DNA of 64,000 nt from a bacterium (GTDB taxonomy: Bacteria; Zhuqueibacterota; QNDG01; JAFGCO01): positions 1 to 64,000 of the forward strand of contig JAFGGN010000041.1 of assembly GCA_016930535.1 (NCBI GenBank), in the 5' to 3' direction. This document shows positions 1 through 10,500 of the stretch, piece after piece. A program made the position numbers and the translations under genes. The notes beneath the pieces were generated by a model, which searched no databases, was not told the origin of the DNA, and saw only the letters and a program-made list of their open reading frames with translations. Every line of letters begins with the position of its first letter. Position 1 is the stretch's first letter.

Positions 1-464
1 CCATGACCGTCCCTCAGGTCAAAACCAATCTGCCCCAGATGGAGGCGGTGCGGATTGGATCGCAGCCAGCGTGCGGCATCGGATTTCATTTCAGATGCAT
101 AACTGACCTGCCGTCCATAGGTATTATACGAATGAAAAGCCTGATCCAGCGTATAGTTTTCAGGATTCGGACAGGTATGCCATCCCCAGTGTGACTGGGT
201 GCCCAACGGGATTCCATTTTGATATTCCTCGCGAAAAGTTTGCAGGCCGGTTATATCGGCAGTAAAAGCAAATTCGCCATTGCCCACAGTGAACGAAGAC
301 AAGGTGTCCGCAGAATGAATGACCGGATGATGTCGTGATACCAGTACATGCCTGTCAATCGGGTTTTGTGACAGGCCGGCAATGAGAACGGTTTGGTATG
401 AAATGATTATGAACAGGCATATCGAAAAATATGAAAACGGCGCCCGTTTTTTTAAAAAACCCAT
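1..464 (-). CDS. (alpha/alpha)6 glycosidase-like protein, N-terminal part only
   Basis: Partial gene: only the first 154 codons lie in the window and the reading frame runs off the left edge. The protein starts with a basic and hydrophobic signal segment, followed by the motif FTVGNGEFAFTADITGLQTF, which closely matches the N-terminus of the full-length gene at 41375-43510. Further matches include a GIPLGTQSxWGWH-like stretch and a WLRSNPHRLxLG stretch. By that similarity it is a secreted glycosidase of the six-hairpin type; substrate unknown. The ATG lies four bases after the stop of the small membrane protein upstream, with AGGGA before it, so it is very probably translated from the same rhamnose-isomerase/permease message. 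That context hints at a rhamnose-containing glycan, which is inference only. Confidence 0.8.
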   Translation of the reverse strand, partial: MGFLKKRAPFSYFSICLFIIISYQTVLIAGLSQNPIDRHVLVSRHHPVIHSADTLSSFTVGNGEFAFTADITGLQTFREEYQNGIPLGTQSHWGWHTCPNPENYTLDQAFHSYNTYGRQVSYASEMKSDAARWLRSNPHRLHLGQIGFDLRDGH

Positions 465-468
465 TTGT

Positions 469-651
469 TCATTTTCCCTGTTTACCCTTGTTCATCCAGA
501 ACGGAGAACTGCCGAACCAGAGTACCGTACCAAGCAGCATAAAACTTTTATTGGTATTTAAATCGACCCGGTCCGCGAAAACAAGAATAGAAGGAATGAG
601 TGTCAGGAACAAACCTGCATATGAAACAACCTTCAATAGCGATTTCAGCAT
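469..651 (-). CDS. small two-helix membrane protein, 60 aa
   Basis: A 60-residue ORF starting two bases after the permease stop codon, with GGAGTG as ribosome-binding site. It contains two hydrophobic stretches (about residues 6-26 and 36-51) separated by a short polar loop containing ADRVDLNTNKS, and ends in a basic tail (MNKGKQGK). No enzymatic motif is visible. The tight spacing to the permease upstream and the glycosidase-like gene downstream (4 bases) argues for translational coupling and for a real gene. I do not recognise a named family. Small membrane partners of secondary transporters are a known theme, so an accessory subunit of the NCS1-type permease is a reasonable guess but is not shown by the sequence. 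Confidence 0.75.
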   Translation of the reverse strand: MLKSLLKVVSYAGLFLTLIPSILVFADRVDLNTNKSFMLLGTVLWFGSSPFWMNKGKQGK

Positions 652-653
652 AA

Positions 654-2063
654 TTACACTCCTTCGGATGCCCGAAGTTTTGATTTCTGAATAAGCAGGC
701 TCATGACCATATAAACGATCGCTGCAACAAACCATCCCGGCAGGCCCAGAAAGAATATTTCCACGCCGAAATAGAGATTGAGAAAAAGGCTGAATCCCAG
801 GGTCAAAATCCAGGCAAGCGCAGCGGACATGCTGAAGCTTTTCTTGTATGTTTCCGCATAATTCGATTTGATTCCCAGCCGGGGAATGAGGTAAATATCC
901 ATGAGGATGACCGCACCCATGGGCATCAGGATCAGACCGTACAATGCCACAAAATCCAGAAGCTTCATGACGAGCGCAGGAAAGCACGCGGCTGCGGTCG
1001 TAATCATTCCGACGACCATCGTGACCTTCCAGGTTTTCCATTTGGGCCTGATCGACTGCAGCGCCAGTCCGGCACGATAAATGGTCGGATTGGCCGTTGT
1101 CCAGCCGGCAATGATGACGCATAAAGCCCCGGCCAGACCGGCTGCGCGGTACGCAATCGGACCGGGCGCAAATTCAGTGCTGAAATTGGATTCCATTAAA
1201 AACAGGGAATACAGAATTCCGGAAGCCACCCAGGCAATATAGTGGCCCACATACATCCCCGTTGCAGAAGAAAAACCATAGTACCACTTTTTGGCATAAC
1301 GCAGAATGGACAGATCTGCCATCCCGATATGCATGGCCATATTGCAGAACCATGCGAAGAACATCACGTGCCAGAAAGTAAATTTGCTCTGTCCTTCCAG
1401 TGGAACGCCGGTCCAGATTTTTTCTTTAGCCACTCCCCAGAAATCCGAAACCGATTCGACACCCATCTGAGGCAGTACGGCGACTGCCGCTGCAACGAAC
1501 ACCAGAATCATCCATGGCGCTGCAATACTGGCAAACTTCGCCACCTGATTGTAGCCGAACATGGCCACAATGGTCGTTATTGCACCGATGGCAAAAACGG
1601 CGACGATCCATCCTGCACTGTTGGGCAGCCAGTCACTTAAAGACGGCATGCTTAAACCGAATGGAATGCCCACGGCGGTTGCTGAAACCGCAATCATGGC
1701 ACCTGCAAGAAAACAGAACATGAGTGCATTGACCACATTATAAATGGCGGTCAATTTCTTGCCGCAGATTTTTTCCAGCATATAATACAGGGTCAGACGT
1801 TTCTTGGCCGCAATCGGAGCACAGAGGAAAGCCCAGCTTAACACGGCCAGAAAATTGCCGGCCAGGAGCCCGAAAATCAATCCGGCGGCTGAAACACCAT
1901 GAGCGACAAACAATGGCCCGATGACAAATTCGGTGCCCGCGGTATGCTCTCCGGCATACATGCCGATAAAGCTCCCCCATCCTTTCCAATGGCTCTCCGG
2001 AACGGGAACACGTTCAAATTCCTCTACGGAATCCAGATGCCCCTTGATTGAAGTTTTTGCCAT
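654..2063 (-). CDS. NCS1/CodB-type permease
   Basis: A 469-residue polytopic inner-membrane protein with about 12 hydrophobic segments. The N-terminal region carries the ESHWKGWGSFIGMYAGEHTAG stretch followed by the first helices, typical of the nucleobase:cation symporter-1 (cytosine permease-like) superfamily with the LeuT fold. Start ATG is preceded by GAGGAAG. Family members usually carry purines, pyrimidines or related vitamins. Here the gene lies between L-rhamnose isomerase (75 bases upstream of its start) and a glycosidase-like gene, so a sugar or sugar-derived substrate should be considered. That functional reassignment is inference; the family call is fairly firm and the substrate is unknown. 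Confidence 0.8.
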   Translation of the reverse strand: MAKTSIKGHLDSVEEFERVPVPESHWKGWGSFIGMYAGEHTAGTEFVIGPLFVAHGVSAAGLIFGLLAGNFLAVLSWAFLCAPIAAKKRLTLYYMLEKICGKKLTAIYNVVNALMFCFLAGAMIAVSATAVGIPFGLSMPSLSDWLPNSAGWIVAVFAIGAITTIVAMFGYNQVAKFASIAAPWMILVFVAAAVAVLPQMGVESVSDFWGVAKEKIWTGVPLEGQSKFTFWHVMFFAWFCNMAMHIGMADLSILRYAKKWYYGFSSATGMYVGHYIAWVASGILYSLFLMESNFSTEFAPGPIAYRAAGLAGALCVIIAGWTTANPTIYRAGLALQSIRPKWKTWKVTMVVGMITTAAACFPALVMKLLDFVALYGLILMPMGAVILMDIYLIPRLGIKSNYAETYKKSFSMSAALAWILTLGFSLFLNLYFGVEIFFLGLPGWFVAAIVYMVMSLLIQKSKLRASEGV

Positions 2064-2138
2064 AATTTCTTCCTCGAATGATTGATGATGGGTGCAACAT
2101 AATCCGGTATGATGATCAGACCGGATCGGGTGCAGAAA

Positions 2139-3410
2139 TCAATTCCTGTTACCCAGCACTTCCCGTTCATACTTTTTTACTTCACTCAGCCACTGCATTC
2201 CCGCAGGCACTTCCTGCTTGAGGCAATAATAATCCCACACAGCACCGTATGGGAGTGTTTTCAGCTCTTCCATCAACGCAAGCCGGGAAGTAAAATCCCC
2301 TTCCATTTCATATTTCTGCAGTATGGGCTGTGGCTCCAACAGGGCAACCATCAGCGCTTTGATCATGCTGCGCGTTCCAATGACCCAGGCAGCTATCCTG
2401 TTGATACTCGCATCAAAAAAGTCCAGACCTATATGAACCCGGTCGATGAAGTTGCCTCTGACCACTTCGATCGCGATATCTCTTAATTCATCGGAGAAAA
2501 TGACCACGTGATCGCTGTCCCAGTGAACACCGCGGCTTACATGGAGCAGGATTGCATCCACCTGGCTCAGGACAGACGATATTTTATCCGACAAAAGCTC
2601 GGTAGGATGGTAATGACCTGCATCCAGGCAGATCAGTTTCTTCCGGGCTACCGCATAGCCCAGGTAAAACTCGTGGGATCCGACCACATAACTTTCCGAT
2701 CCGATACCGAACAGCTTGGACTCAACCGAATCCAGATTATAACTGGCATTGACAGGTTGAGAGAATATATGATCAAGGGATTCTTTCAAGAGCTGGCGAT
2801 GACCGTTTCGATCCGCCGGTATATCTTTATAACCATCCGGAATCCAGAAATTGGTGATGCAAGGCTTGCCTGTTTCCCTGCCGAAATGCTCTCCTATTTT
2901 GCGGCACGCGATGCCATGATTAATCCAGAACCGGCGTATGCCGTCATCGCGGCTTGAAAGCGTAAATCCGTCTTCGGCTTTGGGATGCGAAAAGAATGTC
3001 GGATTAAAATCCAGACCGAGATGGTTTTCTTTCGTCCACGCGATCCAGTTGGCATAATGACACGGTTCCAGTTCATCCCGGTCCACTGGTTTTCCTCCGG
3101 TTTCAGCATACATGGCATGGAGGTTCAGCCGGTGGCGGCCGGGAATCAGGCTCAAAGCCATGCCCAAATCGGCCCGCAATTCCTCGGCAGTTCTTGCTTT
3201 TCCCGGATACGTACCGGTTGCCTGAAGACCGGCACCTGCCAAATCCGCATTGTTTTCAAACCCGGCCACATCGTCACCCTGCCAGCACGGAAGAGAGATC
3301 GGGATCCCGGAAAGCGTATCCAGAGCCGCATCTGTATCGATGTCGAATGCTTCATACTGCTTTTTTGCCAAAGAATACGCGTGTTCAATATCTTTAAATG
3401 ATTGTTTCAC
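2139..3410 (-). CDS. rhaA: L-rhamnose isomerase
   Basis: Converts L-rhamnose to L-rhamnulose in the cytoplasm, the first step of rhamnose catabolism. The protein matches Escherichia coli RhaA along its length: [17 protein letters not shown] near the N-terminus, [14 protein letters not shown] (here [10 protein letters not shown]), [25 protein letters not shown] and [20 protein letters not shown], which supply the metal-binding Glu/Asp/His residues. I chose the GTG at 3410: it is preceded by AAAGGA six bases upstream and gives 423 residues, close to the 419 of E. coli. An upstream ATG at 3437 has no good ribosome-binding site and would add nine residues. No rhamnulokinase or aldolase gene lies in the window, so the rest of the pathway must be elsewhere. 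Confidence 0.95.
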   Translation of the reverse strand: MKQSFKDIEHAYSLAKKQYEAFDIDTDAALDTLSGIPISLPCWQGDDVAGFENNADLAGAGLQATGTYPGKARTAEELRADLGMALSLIPGRHRLNLHAMYAETGGKPVDRDELEPCHYANWIAWTKENHLGLDFNPTFFSHPKAEDGFTLSSRDDGIRRFWINHGIACRKIGEHFGRETGKPCITNFWIPDGYKDIPADRNGHRQLLKESLDHIFSQPVNASYNLDSVESKLFGIGSESYVVGSHEFYLGYAVARKKLICLDAGHYHPTELLSDKISSVLSQVDAILLHVSRGVHWDSDHVVIFSDELRDIAIEVVRGNFIDRVHIGLDFFDASINRIAAWVIGTRSMIKALMVALLEPQPILQKYEMEGDFTSRLALMEELKTLPYGAVWDYYCLKQEVPAGMQWLSEVKKYEREVLGNRN

Positions 3411-3617
3411 TGAATATCCTTTATCTTGAAATACCATGTTTACAGATTTGTTCAATTCATGCCTGTATGGAAATCGATGCCCGTGTATTTGAAAGCAGAT
3501 ATCGGGATAATGCAAAAAGCAATTTGTTCCAGCAGCCCGGGATTGCCGGAGTTACAATTGAATTTCAATACGCCTCAGGCAGATGCATGACGCTGCCGCC
3601 GGATCATGTGGTTAATA

Positions 3618-3656
3618 TTATTTGGTGGAGTGCATTTGAGGCACTCCACCAAATAA
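3618..3656. terminator. perfect hairpin, probable terminator of the LamG gene
   Basis: A 16-bp perfect stem (3618-3633 with 3641-3656) and a 7-base loop lie just after the stop of the minus-strand LamG gene and before rhaA. There is no clear T-run beyond the stem on the minus strand, though the stem itself ends in an A/T stretch. It could be a terminator or an mRNA 3'-end stabiliser. Confidence 0.55.
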
Positions 3657-3667
3657 ATGAAGGGTGA

Positions 3668-4735
3668 TTATTTTACAAGCATCATCTTCTTCATCTCCGA
3701 AAAATCGCCCGACCGGAGTTTGTAGAAGTAGACGCCAGATTCATATTGATCTGCATTGAAATTGACCCTGTGAAGGCCGCTGCTCATCTGCCCGTCCACA
3801 AGCGAGGCCACCAGCTGACCCTGTATATTGTAAATGTCAAGCGTTGTGTGACCCGGTTTGGCCAGAGTAAATTCAATGTTCGTCACGGGATTAAAAGGAT
3901 TGGGATAATTTTGATCCAGGCCGAATTCCAGCGGTCTTTCCGCACGATCTTCGACATCGACCTCAATTTTTTCATTCAGGTAATATACGTCTTCCGCAGT
4001 CAATACATCGGAATACAGACGGAAATCGTCCATTAATCCGTTGTAGGTACGGCCGGCATTGGCCATCTGGCCGAGATATATGTAGGTCAGATCATAGATG
4101 TTCGGCACATACGGCCAGTCCATGACCAGAATACCGTCAATGAACAGCATCGCCGTACCGGCATCCCCGTCCCAGACGCCCGCGACATGATGCCAGACAT
4201 CGTCACCCATCAATATGGGATTCACGGGCACACTGCCGGGAGCATCTGCGCCGCCCTTGTCCGGATCAGAATGAAGGTGCACATTCGGATTCGGATCAGC
4301 CCGGATGTAGAATGAAAGTTCTCCCCCGTTCCAGATATCGGTCACAGCGGACTCGAGATGCATGTGCATTTCATTCTCCGGTCCGAAGCCGCCGCCCGTG
4401 GTGTTGTCTCCGCCCCAGAATATCGTATTGATACTCGTCGGTACGGGCGCTTTCATCCAGAATGCAACCGAACCCATGTACGAAGTCATACCCATCACCT
4501 CACCCGGAAGCGTAATACTCTCAGCACCCCAGAACTGCACCGCCCCATCGATGGTTCCCGCTACAAAATCCACAGTGCCGCCGATCGTACCGTCAAAACC
4601 ATTGCCCGTGGCATCGGCTACAGTGGTGCCGGATGTCTCGTCGAGTTTGTAGTGAACCAGAAGGGTGGCCGACTGAACTGTTGCAGCAACCATCAGAAGG
4701 ATACAACAGATCAGACATGTTAACTTTTTGTTCAT
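3668..4735 (-). CDS. secreted LamG-domain protein with sorting tail
   Basis: A 355-residue exported protein. After a signal peptide (ends about residue 22, ...VQSA) there is a concanavalin A/LamG-type jelly roll (LLVHYKLDETSG ... NGLMDDFRLYSDVLTAEDV, about residues 24-250), then a short linker and a C-terminal FlgD/Por-type sorting tail (NYPNPFNPVTNIEFTL ... SGVYFYKL ... KKMMLVK). LamG domains bind or occasionally cleave glycans; no catalytic motif is evident, so a carbohydrate-binding surface protein is the likeliest role. I chose the second of two adjacent ATGs because AAAGGAGG then sits six bases upstream; 4738 is equally possible. A strong hairpin follows the stop. Confidence 0.75.
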   Translation of the reverse strand: MNKKLTCLICCILLMVAATVQSATLLVHYKLDETSGTTVADATGNGFDGTIGGTVDFVAGTIDGAVQFWGAESITLPGEVMGMTSYMGSVAFWMKAPVPTSINTIFWGGDNTTGGGFGPENEMHMHLESAVTDIWNGGELSFYIRADPNPNVHLHSDPDKGGADAPGSVPVNPILMGDDVWHHVAGVWDGDAGTAMLFIDGILVMDWPYVPNIYDLTYIYLGQMANAGRTYNGLMDDFRLYSDVLTAEDVYYLNEKIEVDVEDRAERPLEFGLDQNYPNPFNPVTNIEFTLAKPGHTTLDIYNIQGQLVASLVDGQMSSGLHRVNFNADQYESGVYFYKLRSGDFSEMKKMMLVK

Positions 4736-4807
4736 CATTGTCCTCCTTTCAAGGATTTGGCATGAATTGACTGCTGAGAAACAACACATCCTATTTCATC
4801 AACATCA

Positions 4808-6349
4808 TTAATCCCGTTTATCGCCTGCTTTTTTTTCGATTGGCCTGGCGTAGTCCAACTTGCTTTCCTGCGTATATTCCGGGAAACCGGGTGCGGCGGC
4901 CTGATACGGCATATCGGGTTTTATCGCATACAGGTCAATGTCAGACAACTTGATGCTGCGCAGCGCGTTAAAATCAATTTTGATTTTATCCTGGTATTTA
5001 TCTTGCAGGCTGTCCACATAGAGACTCAGATAATTGATCCTTCCTTTCATCATATCCGGGTCAAAATCGGCCCTTTTCGCAATATCACTGAGATAGCGGT
5101 CCCTATGATAGGCTGCAACATATGCATCTTTCCACATCGCTGTGGTTCTCTGAACATCAGGAGACTGATCCAGTTTTCTCTTGTATGCCTCCTTCGTCAG
5201 ATAATGGTCACGTATCAAATCCAGGAGCGCGGCATGAAATTCACGCTGAAAGGATTTGAAATTGGAAAAGTCATTTTTAAAAACCAGGGGATGCGACATA
5301 TAAGCTTCTCTGAAATCACGCACAGTCCAGACCTCGCCGTCAAGTGTGAAAAACGGCTGATCCAGCATGAGACTCTGGACATTTTGATTGTCAAACCGGA
5401 TTTCGGATCCCTGCGTGCTGATAAAATCCTTTAACAAATTATTTTTGATTACCTTGTCCCTGGTACCATAAATATTGAAGAATATCCTCGCCATCTGAAG
5501 AAAGGTCTTTTCTTCAAATTCGACGCTTTTACCCTTCATCACTTTGGCGATATATTTTCTCCATGTATGGATCGATTTTTTTTCTTCAAGCTTCTTTTCA
5601 ACTTCAGCCCACCGGTTGTTGAAATCCTGTTCACTGACAGCCGGATAATAGGTCCAGTCATCGACTTTGATCAGAAGATAATAGTTGTCTTCGATTTGCA
5701 GCGGACCGATCACCTGGCCGACGTCCAGGGACTTTGAAAAAAGCGAATCATGAACCACGACCGGATCGGGGTCCCTGAATTTGATGGTTTTTTGGGCGAT
5801 TTTCTCTGAAGGAGAGTTCTCATAAAACAAATTCTCGAACTGTTTTGGATCTTTCCTGATTTCACTGCGGACAAAGCCGGCCAGTGAATCGTTATGAATG
5901 GAGAAAAATGACACCTTATATTCTCTTCCGGACAAAGCAAATACTTTTTGGATCTCCGTTGAATCGACATGCACGGGTTTTAAAGCCAGGTCCATAAACA
6001 GATTTTCCCGCATACTTTGTTCCTGAATACCCCTGATCTGCGCCTGAAACACGGGATTGTCAATGAGCCGTTTTTCCTGCTCACCCTGATATCCTTCGCG
6101 GGCCATTAATTTTTCGGCAATCAGATTATTCAGATACAACTGCTTCTCGTCTTCATCGGACAATGCAGGGTATCTCGGACGCAGTGTCAATTCGGTCCGC
6201 AGTTTAAACTCTTCGACTGTCAGCGTCTGATTGCCGACTGCAGCGAGAATTTTCTCTGATTCCTTTTTTCGTGCGCAGTCGAACCCGGAGACCAGGATGA
6301 TGATCATCCAGCCAATCATCCATCGCCGATGTTGAGATACACTTGCCAT
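4808..6349 (-). CDS. SurA/PpiC-type periplasmic chaperone, probable lipoprotein
   Basis: A 513-residue exported protein with an N-terminal hydrophobic segment ending at Cys25 (GFDC, an imperfect lipobox), then a SurA_N-like region (VGNQTLTVEEFKLR, residues about 37-130) and a PpiC/rotamase-like domain (EYKVSFFSI ... VGQVIGPLQ ... YYLLIKV, about 143-238). The remaining 270 residues are charged and helical, as in chaperone arms. Family role: prolyl isomerase and chaperone that escorts outer-membrane beta-barrels and secreted proteins through the periplasm. It follows the receptor/surface-protein/PorV genes, separated from porV by a hairpin, and may be a dedicated folding helper for them. Prolyl isomerase activity is uncertain because the domain is divergent. 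Confidence 0.75.
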   Translation of the reverse strand: MASVSQHRRWMIGWMIIILVSGFDCARKKESEKILAAVGNQTLTVEEFKLRTELTLRPRYPALSDEDEKQLYLNNLIAEKLMAREGYQGEQEKRLIDNPVFQAQIRGIQEQSMRENLFMDLALKPVHVDSTEIQKVFALSGREYKVSFFSIHNDSLAGFVRSEIRKDPKQFENLFYENSPSEKIAQKTIKFRDPDPVVVHDSLFSKSLDVGQVIGPLQIEDNYYLLIKVDDWTYYPAVSEQDFNNRWAEVEKKLEEKKSIHTWRKYIAKVMKGKSVEFEEKTFLQMARIFFNIYGTRDKVIKNNLLKDFISTQGSEIRFDNQNVQSLMLDQPFFTLDGEVWTVRDFREAYMSHPLVFKNDFSNFKSFQREFHAALLDLIRDHYLTKEAYKRKLDQSPDVQRTTAMWKDAYVAAYHRDRYLSDIAKRADFDPDMMKGRINYLSLYVDSLQDKYQDKIKIDFNALRSIKLSDIDLYAIKPDMPYQAAAPGFPEYTQESKLDYARPIEKKAGDKRD

Positions 6350-6413
6350 TTCAAATCCTCTGGTCCCGCTACAAAATCAAACGATTGTCGTGAATGGTTC
6401 TTGTTTACAAGTG

Positions 6414-6453
6414 CATCCGGCAGGCCCAATCCGGGATTCGGGCCTGCCGGATG
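6414..6453. terminator. 14-bp perfect hairpin between porV-like and chaperone genes
   Basis: Stem 6414-6427 with 6440-6453 (CATCCGGCAGGCCC and its complement), 12-base loop, located 32 bases after the porV-like stop on the minus strand. No T-run follows, so it may attenuate rather than fully terminate transcription into the chaperone gene. Confidence 0.5.
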
Positions 6454-6484
6454 TCAACCAATTAAGAAAAATCGTGAAACCGTA

Positions 6485-7501
6485 CTAGAATTTCACACCC
6501 ACCGTGAACATCTGAACATTATTCAGGATGCCAAAATCCTTGAATGCATAATCAAACACCATCGATGTGCCTCTCAGACCATATTTGATGCCGCCGCCAT
6601 AAGAGGGGCCCGCTTCCGAATCTTCTGCGAAAAGCGAATTGTATCCGCCGCGTATGAAGATCATCTTGTTAAAGGCATATTCCGCACCGATATTGACGCT
6701 TTCGACGTTGTTGTTCGGATGCAGCGCATCGACAGCGATGATCAGATTGCTGTTGTTGAATCCCTTCAGCACATCCATGGAAACACCGACCCTGAAAAGC
6801 AGGGGAAGGTCATACTGTTCCGTCTTCAGGTCCGCATTCATGTTTTCATTGTTACCGGCAAGCATCGGATCGATATCCACCTGCGTCAGCATATCCTGGC
6901 CCGACATCTGTAATTTGGTGCCGTAATTCGATATGCTCATCCCGATCTTTAAACCGCTGAATTGTGTGGTAAACAATGTCCCCACATCAAAAGCGACACC
7001 GGATGCACTGCTGTGATAGATTTTCTCGGTGATATACTTGATATTGAATCCGATCGCAAAACGGTCCGTCAGATTCCGGGCAATACTGACACCCAGTGCA
7101 TGGCTGCCTGCAGAAAACATCTCTCCGGTACCGTCGGGCTCACTGATCGTGGTCCGTTCCATGTCATCCATGGTCAGGGATGTGATATTGACGCCGACCG
7201 TTCCCAGACTCTGGATGGGTATGGCGATACCCAGATAATTGATACTGACATCCGCGATCCATTGTGTATGCTGAAACAAGGCTTCGGTCCCTTCGATTCG
7301 GGCGATGCCGGATGGATTCCAGTACATGGACGTGGCATCTTCAGCCACGGCCACATAAGCTCCTCCCATTGAAACGGCCTGTGCGCCCACATCAATACTC
7401 AGGAAACCTGCTGCTGTTGTCCCCACCTTGGTGACGCCACCGGTCCATCCCGCGGAGGAGAACAGCAATATGCCGATCAACACTACGATTATTCTTTTCA
7501 T
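6485..7501 (-). CDS. PorV/PorQ-like outer-membrane beta-barrel
   Basis: A 338-residue outer-membrane protein: signal peptide, then GFLSIDVGAQAVSMGGAYVAVAEDATSMYWNPSG, which is the diagnostic start of the PorV/PorQ (UPF0164, FadL-like) family, with alternating beta-strand pattern to a C-terminal ...MFTVGVKF ending in Phe. In type IX secretion PorV is the shuttle that carries sorting-tail proteins from the translocon to the PorU attachment complex. The gene follows a TonB receptor and a large surface protein in apparent operon order and ribosome-binding site AAGGAG precedes it. A second member is encoded at 59062-60099 in the same gene order. Whether it is a true PorV shuttle or a diffusion channel cannot be told from sequence. 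Confidence 0.85.
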   Translation of the reverse strand: MKRIIVVLIGILLFSSAGWTGGVTKVGTTAAGFLSIDVGAQAVSMGGAYVAVAEDATSMYWNPSGIARIEGTEALFQHTQWIADVSINYLGIAIPIQSLGTVGVNITSLTMDDMERTTISEPDGTGEMFSAGSHALGVSIARNLTDRFAIGFNIKYITEKIYHSSASGVAFDVGTLFTTQFSGLKIGMSISNYGTKLQMSGQDMLTQVDIDPMLAGNNENMNADLKTEQYDLPLLFRVGVSMDVLKGFNNSNLIIAVDALHPNNNVESVNIGAEYAFNKMIFIRGGYNSLFAEDSEAGPSYGGGIKYGLRGTSMVFDYAFKDFGILNNVQMFTVGVKF

Positions 7502-7577
7502 ATTATGAACTCCTTTTTATCTGTTCAGGCTTGCGAGGCCCTCTGATAAACATTGCGATTCATCCCGTATGTTCTTT

Positions 7578-10500
7578 TTACTTTATCACCGCGAATTTTC
7601 CGATGTGGTTACCGATACCCGGAGCATCCACATGATAGATATACACGCCGTAAGCAATATCCAGCCGGTCCTTGGACAACATATCCCATACTTCCGTACC
7701 ATCCCAGATGGTGCTGCTGTGTTCCAGTGTCCGAATGAGATGACCCTGAATATTGAAAATGCGAATGGTGCATACCTGCGGCAGATGAATAAAGTGGAGT
7801 TCACGTGGCCCTCTTCCTGAGGAATACGGATTTCTGGGTTCCCAGGAATTACCGACAACGTAGGGATTCGGCACCACTTTAATATTTTCCAGTTCGGTTT
7901 TTGCCTTATCATTATCAACGAAGGCTGAACTTGTCTGGAATTCCGCCATATCATGCGAGAGGAACGGTTTATTCATGACCAGCTTCAGAACATCCCCGCT
8001 TTGCGGATTCCGCGTGAGTGAATCTGCCCCTGTACGTGACAATTCAATTTGAACGGTCACGACAAGTGAGTCGTTCTTGTCTTTTTCAAGACAATAGATT
8101 CTGTCGCTCGAGGAACCTTCAGCGAATCCAGAAAAGATACTCTCTGTTCCATCTCTTTTATGGAAGAAAAAGGCAATGTCTTCATCGGTTTGCGTATTGA
8201 CAATCCTGAAGTTGACATCGGCTGCGGGGAACTCTTCGAACGCCGTGGATGTGTTGGACGCCGGTTCCCCGAACTGAATGGTATAATCGTGAGACATATA
8301 CGTACCCGGTATCGATTTCCCGCCTGTAATCAGATAAGCCGGTTTAAAGGAAATTTCATAAATATTGGGTTGGCTCCAGCCCGAAGAATCCACATTCTGA
8401 CTGATGGCTGATGCATTCTGAAGCAACAGCTGAATGCCGGGATTGTTCGGAACCGGCAGGATCGTTTCAAATTCGGTGCTCCTGCCGATCAGGGTGTCCT
8501 GAGCACCCTGGGTAATATCGATGAGGCTGAAATTTTTGGTCGCCGGTACCATCCACAGCCGGTCCTTGACCAGAGTATCCTCAAAAACAACCCGGAACAT
8601 TTTATCCTGCACGAGCGAGTTGTTCACGATCGGGACAACGACTGCTCCGTCACTGGTACTTCCCGGCTGCCAGGCCACACTCACCTTGGCATTCTCGAAA
8701 CCGGCGGAAGGCGCTTCAGGCCGGACAATCGCCACATTTTTGTCTTTTTCAACAGTACCATCCGCATTGATGCTCAGATATCTGGAGCATTCGGACGGGT
8801 ATATTGTCAGGGAATCCGAACCATGATCATAGGACGTGACTGCATAGTAGTACTGCTGCCCGTTTGAGACCGTGGTGTCGGTCCAGCTGTGCCGGAGACC
8901 GGAATCTGATCCGAGGTAATACTCAACACCGCTGTTCGAGGTCTGGGAGAATCCTTTGATATCGTTTACCAGATCGAACTGGGCCATCGGTTTTCGTGCG
9001 CTTGTGGCCACACCGTAACCGTCCGTGATGATTTCCATATCGTTCCATGCCGCGTCCGTGGAACGGTAAACCCTGTATCCTTCAAAGTCTTCGCCTGTCA
9101 GCGGATCAAAGGCCGATTCAGCGACATTGTCCCAATAGAGTGTGACCCTGCCATCCTCGGCGATATAGGTCACTTCGGGTGTCGGAGGCGATTTGGCAAA
9201 CTGATAGTTGGCGTTATACGCCGCCTGAGCACCCAGTTTGTTCCTGATCAGATCGCCAGTCAGATCACCGGCCGCATAGGCGCCGAAAAGCAGGGCGAAG
9301 GAAACCCGGTTAATCTCCTGGGGCTTCAGCGTGAAATAGGCCGAGCCCATCATGATATCCGTGTTCCCGATTCCGAATGTCTGATCGAGGGCGCCGGGTT
9401 CAACCGCACTCCACAGCCTCTCGTCGTTCCACAGCTGATAGGGGCTGCCGACATCGAACAGAATAAACGAGGTGAGCCCGATCTGATCCGACTCGTCGAT
9501 ATCCGTTTTGTCGATGTTGGGTTCCCCGGGCCGGTCCGTACCGAATCCAGAAGAAGGCCGGCCGTCCCCCTCCCCTTCATCGCCCGTTTCGGCCTTGCCG
9601 TCCAGACCCACATCATCCAGAAGCGGATTCCAGTCATTGTTGTTGTCGATGCCGTCATCGCGCCGTTCATCGATCATGGTATTGGCGATGCCGTCTCCGG
9701 TGAAATAGTCGATAAACTTTAATCCTGTATTCAGATACACATGATACGCTGCCTCTCCGGTACCGACCATGCGTCCGTTGTTTTCATCGATGATGCCGTT
9801 CAGATTGTCGTCGATTAAGTTCTGCGGAATTTCCTCGAGCTGGCCCGGAACAAATGTGAATTCCAGATCTGTATAGGAAATCGTGACACCGTCCGCGGGC
9901 ATGGTGGTTTTTGTGCGTTCATAGGTGGTATAGTCGATCACAATGATTTCATCGCCGGCATTGACCGTTTTAGCCACGAACATATCCTCGGTCAGCACAG
10001 GTCCCGGTCCGAGCGCGCCGTCGCCGTCGTTGTCGATACCGTCATGGGAATTGCCGGGTGTTTCAAGAAAAGCGAGTCCGAGAAGACCGACCGGATAATA
10101 GCCTTCCTCGCCGTAAAAATCGCCGTCAAACTGATACGCCAGATCAGCGGCGAGATCATACGAACCGCCGTCATCCGAGCTGTCGCCGTCTCCGCCGATA
10201 TCCGGACCGCAGTTGATGCCGAAACCCATTTTCTGATGATCATGGGTTCCGACGTTTTCCGCGTCGAACAGCCAGAAAATGACATCTTCAACCAGGGTCT
10301 GGTTCCACTGCATGCCGCGGACGGTCACGCGCAGGCCCAGTCCGCGCCGGTTTCTGTTGGTTGAATCCGGATAGAAGGGGAATTCGATGTTGTTGTAATC
10401 GTCCATCACGTAATAGCTTTCCTGATCGGCCGCCTTGTTGAAATCCTTGCCGAAATACCCGTTCCAGAAACCTGCCCAGCCCGGATCATTTGCATCGTCC

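Noticed and set aside
2102..2126. Small hairpin ATCCGGT/ACCGGAT between rhaA and the permease
   Set aside because: Only 7 bp with an 11-base loop and no T-run; too weak to call a terminator or riboswitch.
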